From: Methanosarcina thermophila TM-1
Lineage (GTDB): Archaea; Halobacteriota; Methanosarcinia; Methanosarcinales; Methanosarcinaceae
Assembly (NCBI RefSeq): GCF_000969885.1
Contig: NZ_CP009501.1
Coordinates: 1,364,001 to 1,428,000, forward strand
DNA: 64,000 bases
Direction: 5' to 3'
Position 1 is the first letter of the stretch, and each line of letters opens with the position of its first letter. The position numbers and the translations under genes are program-made. This document shows, in pieces, positions 1 through 8,464 of this stretch. A model generated the notes under the pieces. The model searched no databases, was not told where the DNA came from, and saw nothing but the letters and a program-made list of their open reading frames with translations.

Positions 1-595
1 ATAGCATTGAGCAGTCCGGGATTTCTTCAATATTTAGCATAATCAAATTGATGTAATAAGGTCCTCCACGTTTAATGTCTACATGAGAAGGATCAACGAA
101 TTCCCAGGTATCTACAGGATTATTGAGGTAAACAGTCTCAAGCTCAGGGTTGTTCGAATACTTTCTGGAAGGGAAGCCTATTGCATGGATTCTGGAGTCT
201 AAAAGGGATTCTGTTTCCATATCCAGGACAAATGCAAAAAAGTAGTATTCCCCGTGAGGAAGATCAAGCATGAACTTGATGTCCGTACGAAGTTGGGATA
301 ATAGAAGGTTCTGCATACCTTTCCTGTATACCATAAGAAGCAGTGCCCTGTCTTTAAAAAGGAGTTCCTGAACCGTATCCGGCAGGAAGAGATCCCCGAA
401 GACCAGCTCAAATTGCTCATAATTCGGAGCCTTAAAATCATTTCTTATGAACAGCAGACCATCCTGGCTCAAAAGTGAATAACCAAGATTACCTTCGTAA
501 TCGATTATAGGATAATTTCCTCTAGAGACTTCTCCCCAGAACCTGTTAAGAGCCTCATTATCCATTCTGGACAACAGGCGTACACATGTTCCCAC
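1..595 (-). CDS. Hypothetical protein, 3' end cut by window edge
   Basis: An open minus-strand frame runs off the left edge; about 198 codons are visible. I do not recognise the family. The product looks soluble and mixed alpha/beta, with no signal peptide or membrane helix. The start is uncertain. An in-frame TAG lies at 611-613. Candidate starts are CTG at 610, GTG at 595 and ATG at 565. The only strong Shine-Dalgarno-like run (minus-strand GAGGGGG, 619-625) sits at the correct distance for the CTG. The residues between CTG and ATG read like ordinary protein. A TATA-like element and a palindrome lie about 200 bases upstream. Coding is well supported by length and codon pattern; function is unknown. 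Confidence 0.6.
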   Translation of the reverse strand, partial: MGTCVRLLSRMDNEALNRFWGEVSRGNYPIIDYEGNLGYSLLSQDGLLFIRNDFKAPNYEQFELVFGDLFLPDTVQELLFKDRALLLMVYRKGMQNLLLSQLRTDIKFMLDLPHGEYYFFAFVLDMETESLLDSRIHAIGFPSRKYSNNPELETVYLNNPVDTWEFVDPSHVDIKRGGPYYINLIMLNIEEIPDCSML

Positions 596-789
596 AGCAA
601 TATCTTTCAGAGTCTAAACCCCCTCAAATGCAATAGCAGCTTTACATCAAAGAAACACAGGCAAGAAATCTTTTAGCAAAGCTGCAATACAGGTCATATT
701 CCGGATTCAAATGACCTGTCATTTTATGCAAATTCACAGACCATTATTCCGGATTCACAGGTTACTTTACTCAAATTGCACGTTATTAT

Positions 790-828
790 TATCTAAAGTT
801 TAGATACAAAGGATATTATATAAATGAT
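790..828 (-). promoter_or_regulatory. TATA box with 17-bp palindrome at the expected start site
   Basis: Read on the minus strand, a TATA-like element (TTTATATAAT) lies at about 814-826. A perfect palindrome, TATCTAAA-G-TTTAGATA, lies at 790-806, about where transcription would start. It looks like an operator for the leftmost gene, whose start codon is about 200 bases downstream. The rest of 600-1048 shows no gene. Confidence 0.4.
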
Positions 829-1048
829 AACCTGCGAAAAAAGAATATGAAACTCCAAATCTGATACTTTTTATCTCAAAAAATAAAAAATCTAAGGCTG
901 AAATAACATACAGCTGAAAAAAGTTAAATACAGATGTCTGGTTGATAAATTTTCCAGAAGAATAATAGATTTTGCAGGAATTACTTACCAGCTCAGCGTA
1001 TTGATCGAATGTCCGTGGGAAATATCACCAGGATCTCAGAATAATGAA

Positions 1049-2017
1049 TTAATGTTCAGATTTTACCGAAAGTTTATATTTCCTCATTTCAAGGGGTGTA
1101 ATCGCCTCCTGTTTACTCTGAAGATCCACAAGTGTCTCTTCTACCTTAGCCCAGATTTTCCTTATCTGGTTTGCAAACTCACTTACATTTGCGTACTCAT
1201 TTGCATACTCATTATTTTTAGTATATTCAATTATGGTTTGCTTATGAAGCATAGCCTTTGTTGCAATGTCATTATATGGAAGCCTGCCAAGCACTTGAAT
1301 GCCAGTCTTGGTACAGAATTCTTCGATCAGGCGGGTATTCTCTTCATTTATATCGTATTTATTAATGCAGACAAAAGCCGGGATCGTGAAATGTGCAACA
1401 AGTTCAAGGACTCTTTTCATATCATGGATTCCGGAAACTGTTGGTTCGACTATCACCATAACTAGGTCTGTCCCTGTAATAGCTGCAATAGCTGAGCAGC
1501 CTGTTCCGGGAGGTCCATCAATAATAATCAAATTCTTATGGTACTTCTCCGCAAGTTTCTTTGCGTTGCTTCGAACTACACTTACAAGTTTTCCGCTTGT
1601 CTCTTCCCCTATATCGAGCCTTGCGTGAGCCATTGGTCCAAGACAGGTTTCGGAATAAAAAGCCTGACCTGAGATTCTCTTTTCCATGGAAATTGCTCTT
1701 TCAGGACAAACAATACTGCAGACCGCGCAGCCTTCACATCTGTAATGGTCGATTCCAAAGTCTTTATTTATAGCCCCATACCTGCAAGATTCTCTGCATA
1801 CTCCGCATTTAGTACAGAGTTCCGGATTAATCATAGAAACCTCAAGACCGCAGTAGTCTTCTTTTTCAAGAATCCTGGGCTCCAGAATAAGATGCATATC
1901 AGCTGCATCCACATCGCAATCAGCAATAACGGCACTTCCTGCAAGTGAGGCAAAGGCTGCCGTAAGGGTTGTCTTTCCAGTCCCCCCCTTTCCGCTTATC
2001 ACAGTGAGCTGTATCAT
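1049..2017 (-). CDS. MinD/Mrp-type ATPase with inserted 2x[4Fe-4S] ferredoxin domain
   Basis: A 322-residue P-loop ATPase of the MinD superfamily that carries an inserted ferredoxin. The deviant Walker A, GKGGTGKTT, is at residues 9-17. Two CxxCxxCxxxC clusters lie near residues 68-78 and 94-104. A switch-like IDGPPGTGC motif follows in the second half. Such proteins are found next to NifX-like proteins and are thought to assemble or carry Fe-S or Fe-Mo type clusters; the exact client is unknown. It overlaps the upstream paralogue at 2014-2871 by four bases (ATGA), so the two are probably translationally coupled and may form a heterodimer. The last ~40 residues are a charged tail. Confidence 0.88.
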   Translation of the reverse strand: MIQLTVISGKGGTGKTTLTAAFASLAGSAVIADCDVDAADMHLILEPRILEKEDYCGLEVSMINPELCTKCGVCRESCRYGAINKDFGIDHYRCEGCAVCSIVCPERAISMEKRISGQAFYSETCLGPMAHARLDIGEETSGKLVSVVRSNAKKLAEKYHKNLIIIDGPPGTGCSAIAAITGTDLVMVIVEPTVSGIHDMKRVLELVAHFTIPAFVCINKYDINEENTRLIEEFCTKTGIQVLGRLPYNDIATKAMLHKQTIIEYTKNNEYANEYANVSEFANQIRKIWAKVEETLVDLQSKQEAITPLEMRKYKLSVKSEH

Positions 2018-2871
2018 ATTCCTGCTTCCTCCTTACCTGCAAGCTGGAGTTTTATTGCCTCGAACACGCTAAGAAACCTCTCATTCCATTCAGGCATTTC
2101 TCGAACAAAAGGAATGCCTTTAGAATAGAGCTCTGCAATCTTTCGATCATTTGGGATCTTGAGGAGAACAGGAATTCCTTCGGCTTTGCAGTATTCCTCA
2201 ACCCTTGAGTCTCCTAATCCATAGCGGTTAATGATAACTCCAAAGGGAACTTTAATTGCTCTTACAACATCTACTGCAAGCCTGAGGTCATAGAAACCGA
2301 ATGGGGTTGATTCCGTCACAAGCACACAGTAATTCATGCCTTCAATAGAGGTGACTACTGGACAGGCAGTTCCAGGCGGCGCATCAAGAATTGCAATCTT
2401 CCGGTCATCAATATGTTTCTTGAGTGCTTTGATGACAGCCGATGTCATTGTTTCCCCGATATTCAAAAGCCCCCTGTAAAACTCCGGAGAACTCTCTCCT
2501 TTTGCCTTTTCGATCACCCCAAGTGATCTCTGGGATTCCTGGATTGCTTTTTCCGGACAGAGGATAGTACATCCCCCACATCCGTGGCAGAGGGAAGGGA
2601 AAAACAGAACTCTGTCAGGTAGTGCAGCAAGGGCGTTATAACGGCAAAAGTCCGAACACTGCCAGCAGATGCTACATCTTTCCTGATTGATTACAGGCAC
2701 CGAGCAGACGACATCTTCCACTTTCTCAAGCTCAAAGCCAAGGAAAAGATTACAGTTAGGCTCTTCAACATCACAGTCAAAAAGCTGTACATCTGAAAGA
2801 GCGAGGGCAAGATTTAAGGAAACCGTGGTCTTTCCTGTTCCTCCTTTTCCGCTTGCAATTACAATTTTCAT
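2014..2871 (-). CDS. MinD/Mrp-type ATPase with inserted ferredoxin domain (paralogue)
   Basis: A 285-residue paralogue of the following gene with the same architecture. Walker A (GKGGTGKTT) begins at residue 8. An inserted ferredoxin has cysteines at 66, 69, 72, 76 and at 95, 98, 101, 105. The LDAPPGTACP motif corresponds to the switch II region. ParA/MinD ATPases usually dimerise on ATP, and the coupled gene pair suggests the two differ in role within one complex. It lies 14 bases downstream of the CDF transporter gene in the same direction, so it probably belongs to the same transcript. The role in Fe-S or metallocluster trafficking is inferred from family and context. Confidence 0.88.
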   Translation of the reverse strand: MKIVIASGKGGTGKTTVSLNLALALSDVQLFDCDVEEPNCNLFLGFELEKVEDVVCSVPVINQERCSICWQCSDFCRYNALAALPDRVLFFPSLCHGCGGCTILCPEKAIQESQRSLGVIEKAKGESSPEFYRGLLNIGETMTSAVIKALKKHIDDRKIAILDAPPGTACPVVTSIEGMNYCVLVTESTPFGFYDLRLAVDVVRAIKVPFGVIINRYGLGDSRVEEYCKAEGIPVLLKIPNDRKIAELYSKGIPFVREMPEWNERFLSVFEAIKLQLAGKEEAGI

Positions 2872-2885
2872 ATTCGATCTCCGTG

Positions 2886-4121
2886 TTATTCCATAGGAGC
2901 TGTGATTTCTTCAAGATCCTGGAATCTGTCAAGGACATCTCTTACAGTGGCTGCCCCTTCAGGGATTCTCAGTATTTTTATAAAATTATCCCGGAGCATA
3001 TAGAAGGGGACTTTTGCAACTGTTTTTACCGCAATGGCGTTTGCCTTTTCCCTGATAACTAAGTCTACAGCTTTCACACCTCTTTTCTTCTCGGAATTGG
3101 AAAACAGGTTTTCAAGGATTTGCCAATCTCCTACCCTACCTTCTTCAAGCTCTACAAAGAGAAAATAAGGGGATTTTCCGATATGTTCCGAAAGCTCTGC
3201 TTGAAAACCGTTCCTATCAAGAACTGGAAGGGCTAGCTTTAAGTTCTTCCTGCGTACGGGCTTTAAATTGACAACAATATGCTCCAGGTTTTCCACTTCT
3301 TTTTTAACAGCCGTTTTAATATCTTCTGATAGCAATTCCACCCTTTTCAGGTCGGTCTCGCCCTCTATTTCGACAGTGGCTTCCCCGAAAACCACAAGCC
3401 CGGATTTTCGGAGTTTCAGGTCTTCGAGCTCTATCAAGCCAGGGATATTGTATATATTTTTTTTAATCCTCTCACTTTTCTCTTCATCAAGCCAGGCATC
3501 CATCAACGTGAGCACTGCATCCCTTGCACTTTCGATCCCCATTTTGAAGATCAAAAGAGAAATTAAAATAACGCCCAGGTTGTTAAGTTCCGAGAACCCC
3601 AGTATGGAGCCAAGAACTGCCACAACCACAACCATCGATGAAAAGACATCCGTATAAGAGTGTCTTGCATCAGTTATCAGAGCCTGGGAATTAATCTTGG
3701 TCCCTACATTTCGTTTATATACTGAAAGCCCATAGATTACAAGCACGGAAAAAACAGCTGTTGCAAGAGCAAGCCCCTGGAACTCAAGTTTGGAAGCAGT
3801 ACTCACGCCTGTAAAGCCCTCTTTTAGCAACTCAAAACCGGAAAACAGGATCAACAGAGAAACAAAGAGAGCTACAATATTTTCTGCTTTATAATAACCG
3901 TAAGGGAAATGCTTCCCGCTGCTTTTAAGGCTTATTTTGAGTCCAATCAAGACTGCCAGCGAAGCGAAAATATCCAGTCCCGTATGGACTGCGTCCGCAA
4001 GCAAAACCATGCTTCCGGAATAAATACCTACAGCCCCTTTAAGAAAAGCGAGGAGTGCAAGCGCTAGAGTCGAGTTTCTTGAGGCTTTTACCCCGAGTTT
4101 TAAGTTATCCTGTGAATTCAT
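2886..4121 (-). CDS. Cation diffusion facilitator (CDF) transporter with C-terminal NifX-like domain
   Basis: A 411-residue metal transporter. The N-terminal ~210 residues form the CDF membrane domain of about six helices. Both metal-site helices are intact: ADAVHTGLD (helix 2) and TDARHSYTD (helix 5). The usual cytoplasmic CDF domain follows to about residue 290. From about 291 to 411 there is an extra domain that starts LALPVLDRNG and has the HIGKSPYFL signature of dinitrogenase Fe-Mo-cofactor (NifX/NifB-type) proteins. CDF proteins export divalent metals (Zn, Fe, Mn, Co, Ni) against protons. The fusion and the neighbouring free NifX proteins suggest the tail senses or hands over a metal or cluster. 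The start at 4121 fits the family. Confidence 0.85.
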   Translation of the reverse strand: MNSQDNLKLGVKASRNSTLALALLAFLKGAVGIYSGSMVLLADAVHTGLDIFASLAVLIGLKISLKSSGKHFPYGYYKAENIVALFVSLLILFSGFELLKEGFTGVSTASKLEFQGLALATAVFSVLVIYGLSVYKRNVGTKINSQALITDARHSYTDVFSSMVVVVAVLGSILGFSELNNLGVILISLLIFKMGIESARDAVLTLMDAWLDEEKSERIKKNIYNIPGLIELEDLKLRKSGLVVFGEATVEIEGETDLKRVELLSEDIKTAVKKEVENLEHIVVNLKPVRRKNLKLALPVLDRNGFQAELSEHIGKSPYFLFVELEEGRVGDWQILENLFSNSEKKRGVKAVDLVIREKANAIAVKTVAKVPFYMLRDNFIKILRIPEGAATVRDVLDRFQDLEEITAPME

Positions 4122-4224
4122 TTGAAGACCGCTTAAACATGTGTTATCGCTTTATTCCATAATTTAAAATACAGAGGCTATAGAAATCAAAATATCTCTG
4201 GCACTGGGAGTAAAACTCACGATT

Positions 4225-4602
4225 TCAGTGCTGGTGATGCTCCTCATTCCCGTGCTCGGAACAGGAATTCTCAGCAGTTGCGTTCTGGAGCTTTCCTGCT
4301 TTCCAGGCTTCAAACGTCTCCCTGACTGTGCCTCCAGCTCCTACAAAAACCTTAATTCCATATGACTCGAACATACGAACAGCCTTGAACCCTAGCCCGC
4401 CACAAAGCATGACGTCCACTCCATTTTGATTAAGGTATTCAGGAGGGAGCCCGACACCTCCCATGTGCTCACTGGTATTGGGAATTACCATGACCTGATC
4501 AGTCTCAGTGTCAATTATGGTGTAAGTGGGAGCTTTTCCAAAATGCTGTTCAACAATTCCCTCCAGACCATTTTCATCTCTTGTAGGAATACTTACTCTC
4601 AT
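4225..4602 (-). CDS. NifX/NifB-type dinitrogenase iron-molybdenum cofactor domain protein
   Basis: A small soluble protein of about 125 residues consisting of one dinitrogenase Fe-Mo-cofactor-like domain: RVSIPTRDENG at the start, then EQHFGKAPTY, and a glycine-rich LCGGLGFKA loop. I place the start at 4602 because AGGTGAT stands five bases upstream there and the domain begins at once; an in-frame ATG at 4626 would add eight residues. The C-terminus (SCSEHGNEEHHQH) is rich in His, Cys and Glu and could bind metal. Family members bind or store metalloclusters, but many occur, as here, outside nitrogenase operons and their substrate is unknown. It is expressed from its own TATA region near 4680. 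Confidence 0.85.
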   Translation of the reverse strand: MRVSIPTRDENGLEGIVEQHFGKAPTYTIIDTETDQVMVIPNTSEHMGGVGLPPEYLNQNGVDVMLCGGLGFKAVRMFESYGIKVFVGAGGTVRETFEAWKAGKLQNATAENSCSEHGNEEHHQH

Positions 4603-4675
4603 AGAATCACCTGCATTTTTTATCACCCTTATTAATCAGTAGCTTTATTGTTGCACTGATCTTTTTTCTCGTAAG

Positions 4676-4695
4676 ATCATAATTATATAAATTTT
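4676..4695 (-). promoter_or_regulatory. TATA box for the NifX-like gene group
   Basis: The minus strand contains ATTTATATAATTATG at about 4680-4694. It is about 80 bases before the start at 4602 and would place transcription start near 4655. No other gene lies between 4603 and 4802. Confidence 0.4.
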
Positions 4696-4802
4696 TAGAA
4701 AGAAAAAAATATACCGTTTTTCATACATGGAGGAATGTGTCTAATATCACAGATTCTGTTCTTAATCATGGATTCTATTTTACTTAGCTAGCAAGTTTTG
4801 TC

Positions 4803-5234
4803 TTACATGCCTCTGCCCATCCCCCTTCCCATACCACCTCCTTTCATTCCCCTTCCCTTACCATTTCCCTTTCTCATACCAAAACCAGGAGTGCTATTGG
4901 GACTGCGGATTGGCTGCAGTTCTCCAGCTTCATACTGGCTAATAGCCTCCCTAACTGTACCCTTTGCTCCAACCAGAACATCGATACCAAGCTCTCCAAA
5001 AATAGAAAAAGCATTGGGACCTAAACCGCCTGTTAAGAGTACAGCGACCCCCGCATTTGCAATAATTTCGGCTGCTTTAATACCAGCACCGCCAGAAGCT
5101 GCTGCACTCGCGTTTGATATGGATTTTACAGATCTGGTCTCAGTGTCATAAATTATAAAATGGCTGCATCTCCCAAACCTTGGGTCCACTTCGGAGTCGA
5201 GCCCTTCACTGGTGGCTGTTATACAAATTTTCAT
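4803..5234 (-). CDS. NifX/NifB-type cofactor-binding domain protein with Gly/Met/Arg tail
   Basis: A 143-residue protein of the same family as the neighbour at 4225. The conserved core covers about residues 1-110, with the DPRFGRCSHF signature and the LLTGGLGPNA loop. The last ~27 residues are low complexity, almost only Gly, Met, Arg and Lys, with repeated GMGRGM. The function of the tail is unknown; methionine-rich tails can bind soft metals such as Cu(I), and Arg/Gly tails can bind nucleic acid. It probably has its own promoter, since a TATA element lies at 5318-5327. The family points to metallocluster handling; the true client cannot be read from sequence. Confidence 0.83.
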   Translation of the reverse strand: MKICITATSEGLDSEVDPRFGRCSHFIIYDTETRSVKSISNASAAASGGAGIKAAEIIANAGVAVLLTGGLGPNAFSIFGELGIDVLVGAKGTVREAISQYEAGELQPIRSPNSTPGFGMRKGNGKGRGMKGGGMGRGMGRGM

Positions 5235-5298
5235 TCTATTAACCCCGTATTTTTTTCTTTGTGACTGATTATACCCGAAAGTTCTGAAACCTTATTTT

Positions 5299-5327
5299 CT
5301 CACATATGAGTGAAAGTATTTATATGT
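5299..5327 (-). promoter_or_regulatory. TATA box and imperfect dyad upstream of the Met-rich NifX gene
   Basis: Minus-strand ACATATAAATACT lies at about 5316-5327. Near the expected start site is a CTCA-N4-TGAG dyad (5299-5310). This is a weak operator candidate. The 5235-5602 interval otherwise shows no gene. Confidence 0.35.
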
Positions 5328-5602
5328 TACTATTTGAAGATGAGGTTGTTATATTTACCTGTATTGAGTAAATTAGCTGCCAAAAAGAGACACAGAGCAA
5401 GTTTAGATTTTTAATTCTTTTTGAAAAAAGCCGGATACCAGGAGCTGAAACTATTAGAAATAGCAGGAGTTAAAATTATCAGAAATCCCTCTGCTGAACC
5501 TGAATTTGTGCTTCTGTCCGGGCATAAGTTAAAGTATTCAAGTTCTTAGATTTTGGACTTTGATTAAAAAATAAGTCTTCCAGCAGAGGTTTTCGTAGCA
5601 GA

Positions 5603-6913
5603 TCAATTGTCAACCAGTTTGCCGAGGAAATAACCGGGCTTTGCAGCAACGATTTCCACATCAACATATTGACCGGGTTTCAGGTTCGAGCCTCTTATCA
5701 CGACAGGACGGTAGGAATCCGTGCGGGTGAGAACATCTCCTGTTTGCGTATATTTAGAAACAAAAACCCGGCCTTTCCAGCCTACCATAGCCTGCTTTGA
5801 TTCAAGTTTAATCTGTTCACAGATTTTGTGTAAATCGTGAGAACGCTTGACTGAAATCCGGGAATCGAGGTTCCTGAAGGAAAAAGCTTTCGTGTGCGGG
5901 CGAGGAGAATATCTTGAAATATTGACCTTTTCAGGGCGGTATTTCTGTATCCATTCGACAGTCTCCCTGAAGTCTTCATCAGTTTCATCGCAAAAGCCAA
6001 CGATTATGTCGGTGAAAAGAGAAAGGTCTTCGAAACGGTTACGGAATTTTTTTATGATAGTATCCACTGTGTCCATTTTATACGAGCGGTTCATTCTTTT
6101 CAGGACTGAGTGGGAAGCAGACTGAATAGGGAGATGAAGGAGCTTGAAAACTTTGTCTGATTCAAAAGCATCTACAAGATCATCGAGAATAGGAAAGACA
6201 GTGAAGGGATTCATCATACCTATTCTCACTTTAAAGTCTCCCGGAATTTCCGAGATCATGCGCAGGAGTTCCGGAAGTCTGACACCTGTATCCATTCCGT
6301 ACTGGCTGTCGTCCTGGGAAGTAAGCCAGATCTCCTTGCATCCATCTGCAACAGCTGCACGAATGTCTTCCACAATCTCATCCGGCGGAAAAGAGTGCAA
6401 TTTGCCTCTTGCATGTTTTACAATGCAGTAAGAGCAGGCAAAATTGCATCCCTGGGAGATCTGGCAGATATGAATATTCGGATTGTAACGCTCGCGAGGA
6501 ACATTGAGAAAACCCAGGGGCTCGGAAGTTCTGAGCTCAAGGCGTGTTCCTCCTGACAGACCTTCCTTTTTTCTCTGCTCAAGTGAGGAAAGAAGCTCAC
6601 CAAGCCGGGAAATCGCATTTACTCCCAGGATATGGGCTTCGGGATTTGCGTGGAGAATATCTTCAAGCTGCACTTCGGGCATGCATCCAGAAACGATTAC
6701 CTGCACGCCTCGTTCACCCATCCTGCGGAGCTTGTAGAGTATCTTTTGTTCTGTGGTGTATTTTACTGTACAGGAGTTACAGATGTAGACCTCTGCCTGG
6801 TCGGCAGTGCCCGGACTCAGTAGCTCATGCCCGAGCCTTTCAATGCTTGCCTTCATGATCTCGGCTGATGCCTGGCTTGCCGAGCAGCCAAAACTTTCAA
6901 GATAGACCTTCAT
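5603..6913 (-). CDS. tRNA threonylcarbamoyladenosine (t6A37) methylthiotransferase, radical SAM (e-MtaB type)
   Basis: A 436-residue methylthiotransferase that would convert t6A to ms2t6A at tRNA position 37. The N-terminal UPF0004 domain has its three cluster cysteines in SFGCSAS (about residue 10), CNSCT (about 45) and VSGCMPE (about 77). The radical SAM motif CNFACSYC lies near residues 155-162. A C-terminal TRAM RNA-binding domain (about 375-436) ends at the stop. The motif pattern and the archaeal host fit the e-MtaB/CDKAL1 group rather than MiaB. It stands alone, 86 bases upstream of the end of glpX on the same strand. The length is normal for the family. Confidence 0.9.
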   Translation of the reverse strand: MKVYLESFGCSASQASAEIMKASIERLGHELLSPGTADQAEVYICNSCTVKYTTEQKILYKLRRMGERGVQVIVSGCMPEVQLEDILHANPEAHILGVNAISRLGELLSSLEQRKKEGLSGGTRLELRTSEPLGFLNVPRERYNPNIHICQISQGCNFACSYCIVKHARGKLHSFPPDEIVEDIRAAVADGCKEIWLTSQDDSQYGMDTGVRLPELLRMISEIPGDFKVRIGMMNPFTVFPILDDLVDAFESDKVFKLLHLPIQSASHSVLKRMNRSYKMDTVDTIIKKFRNRFEDLSLFTDIIVGFCDETDEDFRETVEWIQKYRPEKVNISRYSPRPHTKAFSFRNLDSRISVKRSHDLHKICEQIKLESKQAMVGWKGRVFVSKYTQTGDVLTRTDSYRPVVIRGSNLKPGQYVDVEIVAAKPGYFLGKLVDN

Positions 6914-6999
6914 ATTCTGACTCTAATACCGTGTTTTTTTAATTATGTTCTCTTAAATCCGTGTTTTAAAAAAGGATGAAAAAGGAAAGAATAAAGGAT

Positions 7000-8157
7000 T
7001 TACAGACGGAGAGGAGTGGCCCGCTTATCCTTTATATAGATGCTGTCTGTAAACCTGACAGCTCCGGATGAACCCATGGAAATTGTATGCAATCTTGCAT
7101 CTCCGCCACCAAACAGATTAACTTCACGCAGAAAATGGCCTGGAGTTACAGCAGTTGCTGAAAAGATAACGTCATTCCCGGGTACAAGCTTATTTGTGTC
7201 AAGCACATCATTGAAGTTTTCAAGGGTAATTCCCATTTTCTCAAGCCTGGGCATCTTTTCCTCGATTTCCTCATCGATCTTACTCTGAGACTTTCCATTT
7301 GCAACCGAGGGAAGCACAAGCCTTGCCAGAATCTTTCCGCCAAGGATCTTGATTGCAGCTGCTGTAAGTACAGCTTCGCCTGAGCCGCCTGCACCCATTA
7401 CCACATGAATGCCTGACCCACGGATTGCAGTCGAAACCCCTGGCATAAGGTCTCCATCACTGACTAGCTTTACACGGGCTCCAGCTTCCCGAATCTCGGT
7501 TATTTTCTGAGCATGCCTTGGCCGGTCAAGAATTACAACAACGAGTTCTTCGACACTTCTATCAAGGGCTTTTGCGACAATCTCCAGGTTATGTCTGACA
7601 GGAGCATCCAGATCAATTCTTTCACCGGGATGTTCTTCTTCATATCGCACCACATCCGGTCCGACAACAATTTTATCCATGTAAATGTCAGGCCCGTGGA
7701 AAATTCCCCCCCTTTCCGCCATTGCCATGACTGAAACAGAGCCAGGGACGCCATCTGCGGTAAGGTTCGTTCCTTCAAGAGGATCGACAGCAATATCGAC
7801 CTCCAGGTTTCCCTTTCCCGTGCCTACCTGCTCCCCTATATAAAGCATGGGAGCTTCATCCCTTTCTCCTTCCCCTATCTTGATTATGCCTTTCATATCA
7901 AGCTTATTCAGCATCCTCCTCATAGCAGCGACTGCTACCTGATCAGCAAAATGTTTGTTCCCGCGTCCCATCTGGTAGGCTGCGGCAATGGCAGCAGCTT
8001 CGGTCACCTGAATAAGCCTGGGCAATAACTCACACTCAATTGGTCCCGCACGATCAATTATTCTTTCTACGGTCTTCGGATACGATATGGCAATCAACTC
8101 CCATTTTCTGCTTGATATAATCTGCTTCCTGATAACGGAAAGAAATTCCGCTATCAT
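7000..8157 (-). CDS. glpX: Fructose-1,6-bisphosphatase class II (GlpX)
   Basis: A class II fructose-1,6-bisphosphatase, which makes fructose 6-phosphate in gluconeogenesis. The signatures are EAAAIAA and MGRGNKHFADQ near the start, IGEGERDEAPMLYIG, and the metal/phosphate motif DPLEGTNL. As opened here it has 385 residues, about 40 more than typical GlpX before the first conserved block. No Shine-Dalgarno precedes the ATG at 8157. A TTG at 8025, just before PRLIQVTEAAA, would give a normal-length protein, so the start is uncertain. The gene has a ~185-base upstream region with a TATA box and a strong nested hairpin, suggesting leader control. Confidence 0.88.
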   Translation of the reverse strand: MIAEFLSVIRKQIISSRKWELIAISYPKTVERIIDRAGPIECELLPRLIQVTEAAAIAAAYQMGRGNKHFADQVAVAAMRRMLNKLDMKGIIKIGEGERDEAPMLYIGEQVGTGKGNLEVDIAVDPLEGTNLTADGVPGSVSVMAMAERGGIFHGPDIYMDKIVVGPDVVRYEEEHPGERIDLDAPVRHNLEIVAKALDRSVEELVVVILDRPRHAQKITEIREAGARVKLVSDGDLMPGVSTAIRGSGIHVVMGAGGSGEAVLTAAAIKILGGKILARLVLPSVANGKSQSKIDEEIEEKMPRLEKMGITLENFNDVLDTNKLVPGNDVIFSATAVTPGHFLREVNLFGGGDARLHTISMGSSGAVRFTDSIYIKDKRATPLRL

Positions 8158-8231
8158 ATTCTGGATGTTTATGTGATCTCTTAATTCAATACTATATTAA
8201 AGAATCTATTGGACAAACCGGAGTCAGGTAT

Positions 8232-8301
8232 TTATCTCCCAAAGCGGGAAAACTCCTTCCAGGGGCAATCCGGCTTACCGGATTGGACAGGTGGGAGATA
8301 A
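8232..8301 (-). ncRNA. Structured 5' leader element upstream of glpX (candidate)
   Basis: Outer arms TTATCTCCC (8232-8240) and GGGAGATAA (8293-8301) pair perfectly over nine bases. Between them is an inner perfect eight-base stem, CAATCCGG/CCGGATTG (8266-8273 with 8278-8285), with a four-base loop. It lies between the predicted promoter and the glpX start, so it would be transcribed as part of the leader. No known riboswitch class is recognised. Confidence 0.45.
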
Positions 8302-8365
8302 GAGCGTCAACTTCCCCACAATTCGAAGATAATGAGTTCGTACAATTTCGTATAGTTACAAAGCG

Positions 8366-8376
8366 TATATAACACT
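8366..8376 (-). promoter_or_regulatory. TATA box for glpX
   Basis: The minus strand reads GTTATATACGC here. Transcription would start near 8343, giving a leader of about 185 bases before the ATG at 8157. Confidence 0.4.
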
Positions 8377-8464
8377 TATGAAGGAGGAAGATGACACCGT
8401 ATTTACCCTGATAGAGAAGAGAAATGAGAAATCGGATATTGTAGGCGTAGCCTGAGATAGATTT

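Noticed and set aside
1001-1465. A 154-codon plus-strand frame
   Set aside because: Lies opposite the MinD-type ATPase gene and lacks a start signal; it is a shadow of that gene.
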